NCBI GenBank assembly: GCA_016936355.1 | Contig: JAFGYB010000020.1 | Location: 1 to 64,000 of the forward strand | Reading direction: 5' to 3' | DNA: 64,000 nt | Source: Bacteroidales bacterium | GTDB lineage: Bacteria; Bacteroidota; Bacteroidia; Bacteroidales; F082 | Shown: in pieces, positions 56,418 through 64,000 of the stretch | Numbering within the stretch: the stretch's first letter is position 1 | Layout: every line of letters begins with the position of its first letter | Notes under the pieces: model-generated | The model's input: the letters and a program-made list of their open reading frames with translations, nothing else | What the model was told of the DNA's origin: nothing | Database searches by the model: none | Program-made: the position numbers and the translations under genes

Positions 56418-59400
56418 TCAACTGTATTCCAACAGGGATGCCCCCTGCAGAATCACCGTCATTTCAGCAGCCTTTTGCAGACTGAAGGCCTCTTTTCTTT
56501 CAGGATTAATCTTTTTGAAATCCTGAACAGAAAAATCAGTTTTATCGAAAACCACTTCAAAGTCATCTTCTTTGTAAATGAAGTTTTCCAGTGACTCCGT
56601 TAAAGAAAATGCTCGTCCGGATGCTTTGCCTTTCAGGATTTTTTGATCGTCGAGCTTTTGCAGGTAAAAGCCTTTTTCTGCATCATCAAAATCCTTACGG
56701 GTCAGATAAATCTTGGGTTTCTCCAAATAAGGTGCACTTTGAGTCGGACAGAACGTAGCACAATTACCGCATTCATTGCAGAAATTGGCGATGTTCAGGA
56801 TTTGAATTTCCTGTTTGATTTCAAAAAGCCCATCCGGTTCCCAGCGGAGATTTCCATTCTCAAGAATCCCTTTCTGCAAAGGAATCGGGGTCTTTTTAAC
56901 CGGATAAGAAAAATTAGCCAGATTCGGACAAACGGTGGTACATATATTACATACTTCATCGCAAAGCAAACAACGGGAGGCTTCTTTTTGGGCTTGCTCT
57001 TCCGTGAACGTACCGGTAATTAATTGAAAGCTCTTCGGATCATTTAAACTGGATTTCTCAGGATGCTCGCCCGGAACCCGTTCCGACTTTTTAGCCATCA
57101 AATCCTTCACCAAAGCCGGCTTTCTTGAAATCTCTTCCGGTTTGAAATTCCGGGTATCAAAATCAATTTCGTACTTATCAATGAGTTCCTGGGCTATTTT
57201 TCGTCCGTCCCCCACCCCTTTGATCAGTGAGGCTGCACCCAGGCGGGCATCACCACCAATGTAGACGCCCGGTAACTGCGTTTCAAAACTGTCTTCTTTG
57301 GTTTCGAGCAGGTTTACATCGGTAAAATCAACCGTTATTTTTTGTCCAACTGCCGGGATCAGCGTATCCACTTCCATTTCAAACTCAGAATCCTCGATAG
57401 GAACCGGGCGCACCCTTCCGCTTTCGTCCGGTTCACCAGGTTTCATCCGGATGCATTGCACTCCGGCAATTTTCCCGTTTTCGGTCATTATTTTCACCGG
57501 ATTCACCCATTCCATGAATTCCACCCCTTCTTCCATCGTTTCAACAATTTCATGATACACCGCCGGCATTTCATTCACAGAACGACGATACATCAGCGTG
57601 ACTTTACCGCTCGCTCCTGTCATGCGGTTCGCTGTCCGTGCTATATCCATGGCCGTATTGCCACCACCGATCACAGCTACCTTATTTCCGACGGTAAAAT
57701 CTTTCCCTTTCCTTGATGCTTCCAGAAACTCCAGCGATTCATAAACGCCTTGTGCTTCCATCCCATCCAGCTTCAACAACGGCACATCCTGTGCCCCGAT
57801 CGCCACAATCACCGCATCATTGTCTTTTCGTAACTGATTAAATTCTTTCTTTCCAATTTTTTGATTATAATAAACGGCAACTCCCAGGTCGGTAATATGT
57901 TTCACATCCAGCTCCACGGTTTCATCCGAAATACGGAACCGCGGAATAGCACCTGATACCATGCCCCCCGCCTTACTTTTAGCTTCATACACCGCAACCT
58001 CAAATCCTGCTTTGCGCAGAAAATAGGCACTGGATAATCCGGTGGGCCCAGCCCCGATAATGGCCACTTTTTTCTGAATATCAGACAACACCTCTTTTTC
58101 CGAACCCTTATATTGGTTATGCCAGTCCACCACAAAATGCTTAATCTCGCGAATAGCCAAAGGCTCGTCATAGTTCATACGAGTACACTGAGTCTGACAT
58201 ACATGATCACACACGATGCTTGTTGAATTCGGAAAAGCGTTTGTCTTGGTAATTACCCGATAAGCTTGTTCAAACTCCCCTCTAGCCGTATGGTACATAT
58301 AGGATGGGATATCCTGATGGGTCGGACAGGCATTCAAACAGGGGGCTGCTATACAATCGAAATATGATAGCGGTTTGTTGTTTTTTATACTTGGCGTACG
58401 AAGATAGGTTCGCTTGTATTCTCTGGCTTGCAAAATCTGTTTTGCGTACCGTTCAATATTAGCAAGTCTTGCCGCAACAGGCTCCCCTGTCCCTGCTTTT
58501 GCCGAAATAAAATCCTCAATAGTTTCAACCCTTTCAGCTACAAAAGCCTCGTTCAGTTTTTGGAAATACTGATGAAGGCGGGTGTACCCACCGGGTTTCA
58601 GTAAATCGGTACACACGGTAATGGTTTCAAATCCACAGGTAAGAACATCGGCAACATTCAATGCGTTAATTCCTCCCGAAAAGGAAAGACTCAGTTCACC
58701 GTTAAAATCTTTCTGTAGTTTTTGAGTCAACGCAATGGAAATAGGATGCAGTGCCCTGCCGCTCATATACATCATCGAAACATCCTCACCAAACACCGGT
58801 TTATTGTTTACCGATTCCAGGGTATTGGTCAGCTTCAGGCCAAATTGCAGGTTTTCCTTTTCAGCCGTTTGCTGCAACGCCCTGATCATCTTCAAGGCTT
58901 CAGGATATTTCAGGTCGTGTTCAAACGCTGCATCGGGAACCTGTGTTTTAAACTGAAGTGTTTCATTCAGTATTCCTCTCAACAAATCGGACCCAAGCAA
59001 AGTGGGATTGAGTTTTACAAACGTATGAAGTTTCTTTTCCGTGATCAGATACCGGGCAATATCTTCGATTTCATTGGCCGGACATCCATGCATGGTGGAA
59101 AGTGTAATATTATCGGAAATTCGATATGGAATTTCTATTTCCTGAATTTCAGGATAGACCGAGCTGATTTCCCCAACTTTTTGAGCAATTCCCTCCGGAC
59201 AACGCTGCATTTTATCAAGAAACCATTGCACATTTTCTTTCATGATTCCCTCCAGATTGTAGCCCACACTCATATTAAAGATGGTATTCACCGGAGTCTT
59301 TCTCCCGAGTTTATGGTGCAATACATGGATCAATACCCAGGCTTTCAGATATTCGTCAAAACTCTCTTTGATTTTCAGTTCCTGCGACCATTCGCAGTTG

Positions 59401-59720
59401 TAGCCTTCGTCCTGCATGTCAATACACGGTCTGGGAATCTCCAATTCATCCAGCGTTTGAACCGTTTTCAGTTCGATATACCGGGCACCCGTCAGCCAGG
59501 CAGCAACAATATTCTGTGCCATTTGCGAATGCGGACCGGCCGCCACCCCCAGAGGGGTTGCCAGTTTCTGATCAAAAAGTTCAGTGGTAAACCGGTTTTC
59601 ACTATCCGGATTGAAAAACAAGTGCTCGTCGATACCCAAAATGGAATGATTGCGGTCGTATTCCGACAGCATCATCTGTATCAGTTGTTTTAAAGGAATG
59701 GGATGAAATTGATCTGACAT
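56418..59720 (-). CDS. ygfK: YgfK-type flavin/iron-sulfur oxidoreductase
   Basis: This 1100-residue multidomain protein matches YgfK (putative selenate reductase subunit; E. coli protein about 1030 residues). In order: a dihydroorotate-dehydrogenase-like TIM barrel (LGVAAGPHSQMAQN, STMHGCPANEIE, SFSGGINALNVADVL); a GltD-type 4Fe-4S cluster domain (CLNACPTHQDIPSYM, CDHVCQTQC); FAD and NAD(P) sites (IIGAGPTGLSSAYFL, VIGGGNTAMDIART); and two C-terminal cluster motifs (CDEVCNICTTVCPN, CNECGNCATFCP). It likely moves electrons between NAD(P)H and a purine-derived substrate or the xdh protein. Own promoter. In gut anaerobes it is required for uric acid breakdown. Confidence 0.93.
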   Translation of the reverse strand: MSDQFHPIPLKQLIQMMLSEYDRNHSILGIDEHLFFNPDSENRFTTELFDQKLATPLGVAAGPHSQMAQNIVAAWLTGARYIELKTVQTLDELEIPRPCIDMQDEGYNCEWSQELKIKESFDEYLKAWVLIHVLHHKLGRKTPVNTIFNMSVGYNLEGIMKENVQWFLDKMQRCPEGIAQKVGEISSVYPEIQEIEIPYRISDNITLSTMHGCPANEIEDIARYLITEKKLHTFVKLNPTLLGSDLLRGILNETLQFKTQVPDAAFEHDLKYPEALKMIRALQQTAEKENLQFGLKLTNTLESVNNKPVFGEDVSMMYMSGRALHPISIALTQKLQKDFNGELSLSFSGGINALNVADVLTCGFETITVCTDLLKPGGYTRLHQYFQKLNEAFVAERVETIEDFISAKAGTGEPVAARLANIERYAKQILQAREYKRTYLRTPSIKNNKPLSYFDCIAAPCLNACPTHQDIPSYMYHTARGEFEQAYRVITKTNAFPNSTSIVCDHVCQTQCTRMNYDEPLAIREIKHFVVDWHNQYKGSEKEVLSDIQKKVAIIGAGPTGLSSAYFLRKAGFEVAVYEAKSKAGGMVSGAIPRFRISDETVELDVKHITDLGVAVYYNQKIGKKEFNQLRKDNDAVIVAIGAQDVPLLKLDGMEAQGVYESLEFLEASRKGKDFTVGNKVAVIGGGNTAMDIARTANRMTGASGKVTLMYRRSVNEMPAVYHEIVETMEEGVEFMEWVNPVKIMTENGKIAGVQCIRMKPGEPDESGRVRPVPIEDSEFEMEVDTLIPAVGQKITVDFTDVNLLETKEDSFETQLPGVYIGGDARLGAASLIKGVGDGRKIAQELIDKYEIDFDTRNFKPEEISRKPALVKDLMAKKSERVPGEHPEKSSLNDPKSFQLITGTFTEEQAQKEASRCLLCDEVCNICTTVCPNLANFSYPVKKTPIPLQKGILENGNLRWEPDGLFEIKQEIQILNIANFCNECGNCATFCPTQSAPYLEKPKIYLTRKDFDDAEKGFYLQKLDDQKILKGKASGRAFSLTESLENFIYKEDDFEVVFDKTDFSVQDFKKINPERKEAFSLQKAAEMTVILQGASLLEYS

Positions 59721-59739
59721 AAACGTATAACCCTTTTCG

Positions 59740-59747
59740 CAAATTTA
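59740..59747 (-). promoter_or_regulatory. -7 element TAAATTTG for ygfK
   Basis: Perfect TAnnTTTG on the minus strand, 19 bases before the ATG at 59720. Confidence 0.63.
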
Positions 59748-59875
59748 GGATAATTCAGAACAGCTCTTCTTGTTTTCTCAGCCACAGCTAAACATCAGGA
59801 AAATCACCCAGACTAGAGACTATTTCATAAAATATTTCCTAAACAGAAATCCCATTTCCGAACGAACAGAAAGAA

Positions 59876-61519
59876 TTAACGGGATGAATACACCTTCTTT
59901 CCGGACACATAGGTGGAAAGAACTTTAACATGTGGGATAGTTGCTTCGGGACAGTTCATAATATCCTGGTCCAGCACCACAAAATCGGCCACTTTTCCGG
60001 GCTCGAGACTTCCTTTTTGCTTTTCATCAAAACTTCCTTTGGCAGGCCACAGCGTGACCGAATACAAAGCATCCCTGCGACTGAGGGCATTTTCCATTTC
60101 AAATCCGCCCGAAGGCCATCCCTTTATATCCTTCCGGGCAACTGCTGCATAAAAAGTCTTCAACGGACTGATGTCTTCAATTGGAAAATCCGTACCGTTC
60201 ACTTCCCAGCCGTTTTCTTCCATTAACTGCTTGTAGGCATAAGCGGTTTTGATCCGCACGGGCCCCAGTCGTTTTTCTGCCCAGTACATATCAGAAGTAC
60301 AGTGGGTAGACTGAATGGAAGGGATAACGGAATAATCACCAAAATAATGAAAATCTTCAGGACTCAGAACCTGTGCATGCTCGATGCGCCAGCGCCGATC
60401 GTTTTTTCCTTTTAAAAATCGGGCATAGGTTTGAAGCATAATCCGGTTTCCCGAATCGCCAATGGCATGGGTATTTACCTGGAAACCGGCTTTGTATGCC
60501 TTAGCACAAATCGAATCATAATAATCCATCGGATGCAGTCGAAGACCGAAATGACCAGGCATATCGGAATAAGGCTTCAACAACAAAGCGCCCCTTGAAC
60601 CCAGGGCTCCGTCAATATAAAGCTTTACAGCGCTAACCGTAAGCCTACCGTTATGAACAGGCCCTGTAGTAAAGAATTCATCGAAATTCTCCTGTGTCGG
60701 ACTCATCATGGCATAGATCCGAATATCCAGTTTTCCTTCCTTTTGCAAGCGGTCCAAAAGCAAAATATCTGCCTTATCCAGCCCAGCATCCGTAACGGTG
60801 GTCAGCCCCTCCGCAAAACAGTTTCGCTGTGCTTCCAGTAAAGCTTTCGTCTTTTCTTCCTGAGTCGCTTCGGGAATTACCATCTGCACGATATCAAGGG
60901 CATTGTCAATCAAAACACCGGTTAGTTTTCCATGATCCAGAACAATTTCTCCCCCCTCAATCTTTGTTTGTGGAGTAATCCCAGCCAGTTCCAGTGCTTT
61001 GGCATTAGCCAAAACTGCATGACCATCAATGCGGGTCAATACCACCGGATTGTTGGGATACAATCTATTTAACAGGGTATTGTCCGGATAATCGGTGTTC
61101 TTCCAGTCGTTCTGATCCCAGCCTCGGCCTAGAATCCAGAAGCTTTTTAGTTGATCATGATGTGCTTTTACTTTATCCAGTACTTCTTCAAAAGATTGCG
61201 TTCCCACCAGATCGGCCCATCGAATCAGGCTCATACCATAAGAAAGGAAATGACTGTGTCCGTCATTAAAACCCGGGTAAACAGCCCGTCCCTGTTCATT
61301 AATTTGTTCGGGTGCTTCATACTGATCCAGTATAGCCTTGTCGGATCCCGTGGTCAGAACCTTCCCGTCCTTAACGGCAAAGGCTGTAACGACTGAAAAA
61401 TCGGAGTCCACCGTATATACTTTTGCATTGTATACGATCAGGTCGGCTTTCGTTTTGGTTTGAAAGGTTGACATAGCTATGAGTGTAATTAAAATGAAAA
61501 GAGTAAAAGTATATTTCAT
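59876..61519 (-). CDS. exported YtcJ-type amidohydrolase
   Basis: The 547-residue enzyme has a signal-like N-terminus (MKYTFTLFILITLIAMSTFQ) and belongs to the amidohydrolase 3 group that includes N-substituted formamide deformylase. Metal motif GFNDGHSHFLSYG (HxH), TDAGLDKADILLL, NTHAIGDSGN (metal His) and RIEHAQVLSPEDF are present. Substrate unknown. It is 21 bases downstream of the ABC ATPase gene on the same strand, so an imported compound and an exported hydrolase may be linked. It is not HyuA/dihydropyrimidinase, whose metal-bridging lysine region and cytoplasmic location differ. Confidence 0.85.
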   Translation of the reverse strand: MKYTFTLFILITLIAMSTFQTKTKADLIVYNAKVYTVDSDFSVVTAFAVKDGKVLTTGSDKAILDQYEAPEQINEQGRAVYPGFNDGHSHFLSYGMSLIRWADLVGTQSFEEVLDKVKAHHDQLKSFWILGRGWDQNDWKNTDYPDNTLLNRLYPNNPVVLTRIDGHAVLANAKALELAGITPQTKIEGGEIVLDHGKLTGVLIDNALDIVQMVIPEATQEEKTKALLEAQRNCFAEGLTTVTDAGLDKADILLLDRLQKEGKLDIRIYAMMSPTQENFDEFFTTGPVHNGRLTVSAVKLYIDGALGSRGALLLKPYSDMPGHFGLRLHPMDYYDSICAKAYKAGFQVNTHAIGDSGNRIMLQTYARFLKGKNDRRWRIEHAQVLSPEDFHYFGDYSVIPSIQSTHCTSDMYWAEKRLGPVRIKTAYAYKQLMEENGWEVNGTDFPIEDISPLKTFYAAVARKDIKGWPSGGFEMENALSRRDALYSVTLWPAKGSFDEKQKGSLEPGKVADFVVLDQDIMNCPEATIPHVKVLSTYVSGKKVYSSR

Positions 61520-61540
61520 GGTTGCTTTTTTGGTTCTTAC

Positions 61541-62548
61541 TCAGTAATCCATTTCCCGTTTCATCACCTCCTCTATCGTGGACAGTATTACGTCTTCTTT
61601 ATCCTTCCGGGAAAGCACAAAATGATCCGTATCAAAGCTATAATAAATAACTGATTTTCCCGCTGTTGCTTTACGTACTTCTTTCCCCATACGGGTAAAA
61701 GCCCGGCAAAGCCATTGCATTTCCACCTGATCACCTTTCACATAAACCACTTGCCTGTCCGGCTTATTTCCGGAACCGAAGCGGCCTTTACGTGGATCAA
61801 AAACAACCCGCTCTCGGTCGAAATACTGATTGATCACCCCATTTAAGACCAGGTCTTCAGGAATTCCCTTTTGGAGGGGTTTTTCCCGGTTCATAAGCCA
61901 AAGCCGGTCGGCATAGTCGAGTGCCAGTTCAATATCATGGGTAGTGATGAGGATGCCTTTGTTCTGTTCGTGTGCGAAATGCGACAGCCATTCCATGATC
62001 TCGATCTTCCCGGGAGAATCGATAAAAGCCACCGGTTCATCCAAAAACAAAAAAGGCGTATCCTGAACCAAGGCTCGGGCCAGCAACATTTTCTGCTTTT
62101 CTCCGTCGCTGAGCTGATAAAAGGTTTTGTCTTTTAAATGAGCGACATGCAACAGATTCAGTGTATTTTCCACCTCTTCCAGATCCGATTTCTTTAACCT
62201 TCCGTAAAAAGAAGCATAGGGGAAACGCCCCATACTTACCACTTCAAACGCCGTCAAAAACGGATCATTAATCTGTCCTGTGAACACAACTGCCACTTCT
62301 CTGGCCCTGGCTTTCAGGCTCATCGATTCAAGGTTTTTACCAGAGAAACTGATTTTTCCCGAAAGGGGTTGATGAAATCCCGAAAGCGTGCGCATCAACG
62401 TGGATTTCCCGGCGCCGTTGGGCCCCAGCAAACAAACAAGATCGCCTGGATGCAAGAATGCTGAGATGTTTTCCTGCAAAACGGTTTCTCTGCTTCCGTT
62501 CCGGAAACCGTTGGTCAGTTTTTCAATACGCAATTCTTTTTCTACCAT
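61541..62548 (-). CDS. ABC transporter ATPase, FecE/BtuD type, with C-terminal extension
   Basis: This is the ATP-hydrolysing subunit of an iron-complex or cobalamin importer. Walker A GPNGAGKST (about residue 40), Q-loop FTGQINDPFL, signature LSDGEKQKM, Walker B PFLFLDEPVAFID and the H-loop TTHDIELAL are all present. At 335 residues it is about 80 longer than usual; the extension (from VVFDPRKGRFG) has no motif I recognise and looks like a small alpha/beta domain. Its ATG lies one base after the permease stop. Confidence 0.92.
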   Translation of the reverse strand: MVEKELRIEKLTNGFRNGSRETVLQENISAFLHPGDLVCLLGPNGAGKSTLMRTLSGFHQPLSGKISFSGKNLESMSLKARAREVAVVFTGQINDPFLTAFEVVSMGRFPYASFYGRLKKSDLEEVENTLNLLHVAHLKDKTFYQLSDGEKQKMLLARALVQDTPFLFLDEPVAFIDSPGKIEIMEWLSHFAHEQNKGILITTHDIELALDYADRLWLMNREKPLQKGIPEDLVLNGVINQYFDRERVVFDPRKGRFGSGNKPDRQVVYVKGDQVEMQWLCRAFTRMGKEVRKATAGKSVIYYSFDTDHFVLSRKDKEDVILSTIEEVMKREMDY

Positions 62549-62549
62549 C

Positions 62550-63587
62550 CTATTCCGTTTTGAAATGACGCCCTTTAATAATAACCCAGATGATCACCGG
62601 AGCTCCCACCAGTGACGTAACTGCATTGATAGGCAGCGATACATCAGTTCCCGGCAAACGGGCCAGTAAATTACACAACAAAGCCAGTGACGCCCCCATT
62701 AATACAGTGGAAGGCACCAGCACACCGTGCTGGGATGTTTTGAAAAATCCCCTGGCCAGATGCGGAACCGCTAACCCAAGAAAGGCAATGGGACCTGTAA
62801 AAGCGGTCCCTGCAGAAACCAGCAAACCGGTAATCAAAATAAGCAGGGTATGAATTCTTCGGGTATGAAATCCCAGACTCCGGGCATAGCGCTCTCCCAT
62901 CAGCAGAGCATTCAATGGCCTGACGAATAATAATGTAACAATCATCCCTGCCAAAGCCACAACCAGCAACATCACTGATTGAACAGCTGTAGTTTTTGAG
63001 AAGCTGCCAAGTCCCCATACCACATAAGCATGCAGTTCCTCAGCACCGCTGAAAAACTGTAAAACACCCACCACAGCAGAAACCGCATAGCCCAGCATGA
63101 TACCAATAATCAATACCGTTAATATATTCCCAATTCGTGACGAAACCAAAATAATGATCAGCAACACAACCAGCGAACCGGCAAAAGCAGCCAGAATCAC
63201 CGACAGGTTCCCAATCAGGGTCGTCATCGAAAACCAGCTACCGAAGGCACTACCTGCCAGTACAACCAGGGCCACCCCCAAACTCGCACCCGAACTAATT
63301 CCCAGTACGGAAGGACCTGCCAGGGGATTTCGAAATAAGGTTTGTAAAATCAGTCCCGATAAGGACAGTAAGATTCCCGTCGACAGGGCGGTAATGGTCT
63401 GAGGCAAACGATACTGATTCACGATAACCTCTGCCAATGTATCCTTGCTGTCGGGATGAAACAACACATCCAGTACCCGTTCCCAGCCGATGAGTACCGA
63501 ACCAAACCAGAGATTGGCCAGAAACAACACGATGGTCAGCAAAAAGAAAATAACAAACCAGATTTTATGTCGGGATAAGGAAACCAT
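62550..63587 (-). CDS. ABC transporter permease, FecCD/BtuC type
   Basis: The 345-residue inner-membrane protein has about nine to ten helices and matches siderophore/cobalamin importer permeases: YRLPQTITALSTGILLSLSG, LQTLFRNPLAGPSVLGISSGA and GPIAFLGLAVPHLAR (the coupling region contacting the ATPase). It follows the binding-protein gene by 21 bases. Confidence 0.94.
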   Translation of the reverse strand: MVSLSRHKIWFVIFFLLTIVLFLANLWFGSVLIGWERVLDVLFHPDSKDTLAEVIVNQYRLPQTITALSTGILLSLSGLILQTLFRNPLAGPSVLGISSGASLGVALVVLAGSAFGSWFSMTTLIGNLSVILAAFAGSLVVLLIIILVSSRIGNILTVLIIGIMLGYAVSAVVGVLQFFSGAEELHAYVVWGLGSFSKTTAVQSVMLLVVALAGMIVTLLFVRPLNALLMGERYARSLGFHTRRIHTLLILITGLLVSAGTAFTGPIAFLGLAVPHLARGFFKTSQHGVLVPSTVLMGASLALLCNLLARLPGTDVSLPINAVTSLVGAPVIIWVIIKGRHFKTE

Positions 63588-63608
63588 GCATTCAAATGAA
63601 CGATAAAA

Positions 63609-64000
63609 TTACTTTAAAATTTTGTAATAATGCGGCTTATAATGAGGCAACAACTCGGGATGAAAGGCTTTGATAAAATCAGCCAAAAGAACCTGAGGTT
63701 CCAGCGACCCTTTTTCAAAATAACCACTTTCGGCCTTACAATAGATGATGTGGTGCAATCGGAACGCTTTGAATTTAGTGTACAACTTATTCTCATTTGC
63801 CAGTGCCGGATAGGAAGCTTTTTCGCCGTAAGAACCCAGAATTCTCCAAAAATCGGCATGGCCGGCTTTTTTATACACCGATTCGAAATCCAGGGGAAAA
63901 CTGCCCTGTTTCCGCACATTTTTCCAAACATAATCGGCCCCTGCATCCCGAAATAAAGTAGCAATGTAACTATCACCGCCCGGAACATACCACTGACCAT
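63609..64000 (-). CDS. ABC transporter periplasmic binding protein, C-terminal part (cut by window end)
   Basis: The frame is open to the window edge. Read through, it gives GQWYVPGGDSYIATLFRDAG at the edge, then HADFWRILGSYGEK, and ends HPELLPHYKPHYYKILK. This matches the C-terminal lobe of FecB/BtuF-type binding proteins that deliver iron complexes or corrinoids to the permease. The 5' end lies beyond the window. A GTG-initiated short frame from 63917 is not a real start. It is the first visible gene of the minus-strand import operon. Confidence 0.85.
   Translation of the reverse strand, partial: GQWYVPGGDSYIATLFRDAGADYVWKNVRKQGSFPLDFESVYKKAGHADFWRILGSYGEKASYPALANENKLYTKFKAFRLHHIIYCKAESGYFEKGSLEPQVLLADFIKAFHPELLPHYKPHYYKILK

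Noticed and set aside
59876-61519. HyuA/dihydropyrimidinase for the purine cluster
   Set aside because: The protein has a signal-like N-terminus and YtcJ-type motifs, and belongs to the import operon.
63609-63917. Complete 102-residue protein starting at 63917
   Set aside because: The frame stays open to the window end and the upstream residues match a binding protein, so it is a fragment.

Overview
The window is a chromosomal segment of a member of the Bacteroidota (class Bacteroidia most likely). Evidence: secreted enzymes carry type IX secretion (T9SS) C-terminal sorting domains; promoters repeatedly show the Bacteroidota -7 element TAnnTTTG, often without a Shine-Dalgarno sequence; housekeeping genes have Bacteroidota architecture; base composition looks moderately AT-rich by eye. 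I see no phage, insertion sequence, CRISPR array or rRNA operon. One tRNA (His) and the RNase P RNA are present.

Positions 1-43500 are mostly housekeeping and envelope genes. In order: a coiled-coil zinc-ribbon protein, a THEP1-like NTPase, prmC, a molybdenum-carrier-like protein coupled to a PiT phosphate transporter, a prolyl oligopeptidase lipoprotein, an Opp-type permease, tRNA-His, gyrB, an outer-membrane barrel paired with a 1000-residue TPR protein, two tandem paralogous hybrid histidine kinases, an alpha-oxoamine-synthase-like PLP enzyme, rnpB, tatA, an S8 protease with an M1 peptidase, a small DUF2892 protein, a lipoprotein gene broken by one in-frame amber codon, parE, a TtcA-like enzyme, a Nudix hydrolase, a dCMP deaminase, a T9SS endonuclease I, a glycosyltransferase coupled to purD, a membrane protein, rnhB, an 886-residue membrane-anchored protein, lolA-ftsK and a MATE exporter.

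Positions 43700-59750 hold the most interesting region, a rearranged version of the anaerobic purine / uric acid degradation gene set known from gut bacteria and the E. coli 'selenium metabolism' locus. It contains ygeY-ygeW, a threonine-synthase-like gene followed by xdh (Mo hydroxylase) and ssnA, a 495-residue fold-type II PLP enzyme, a divergent Lrp/AsnC regulator, and ygfK. Canonical ygeX (diaminopropionate ammonia-lyase) and hyuA are not recognisable; the two PLP enzymes are candidates to replace ygeX. The set is split by an AT-rich island (46300-49150) with an isoprenoid-synthase-fold protein, a SAM methyltransferase and a SemiSWEET sugar transporter. Each purine transcription unit except ssnA's has its own TAnnTTTG promoter, and the regulator promoter is bracketed by a 9-bp perfect inverted repeat.

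Positions 59876-64000 are a minus-strand operon: a siderophore/cobalamin-type ABC importer (binding protein cut by the window end, permease, ATPase with a C-terminal extension) followed by an exported YtcJ-type amidohydrolase.

Several start codons differ from the longest reading frame because a promoter -7 element overlaps the longer start. Several of these transcripts should have leaders of only a few bases.
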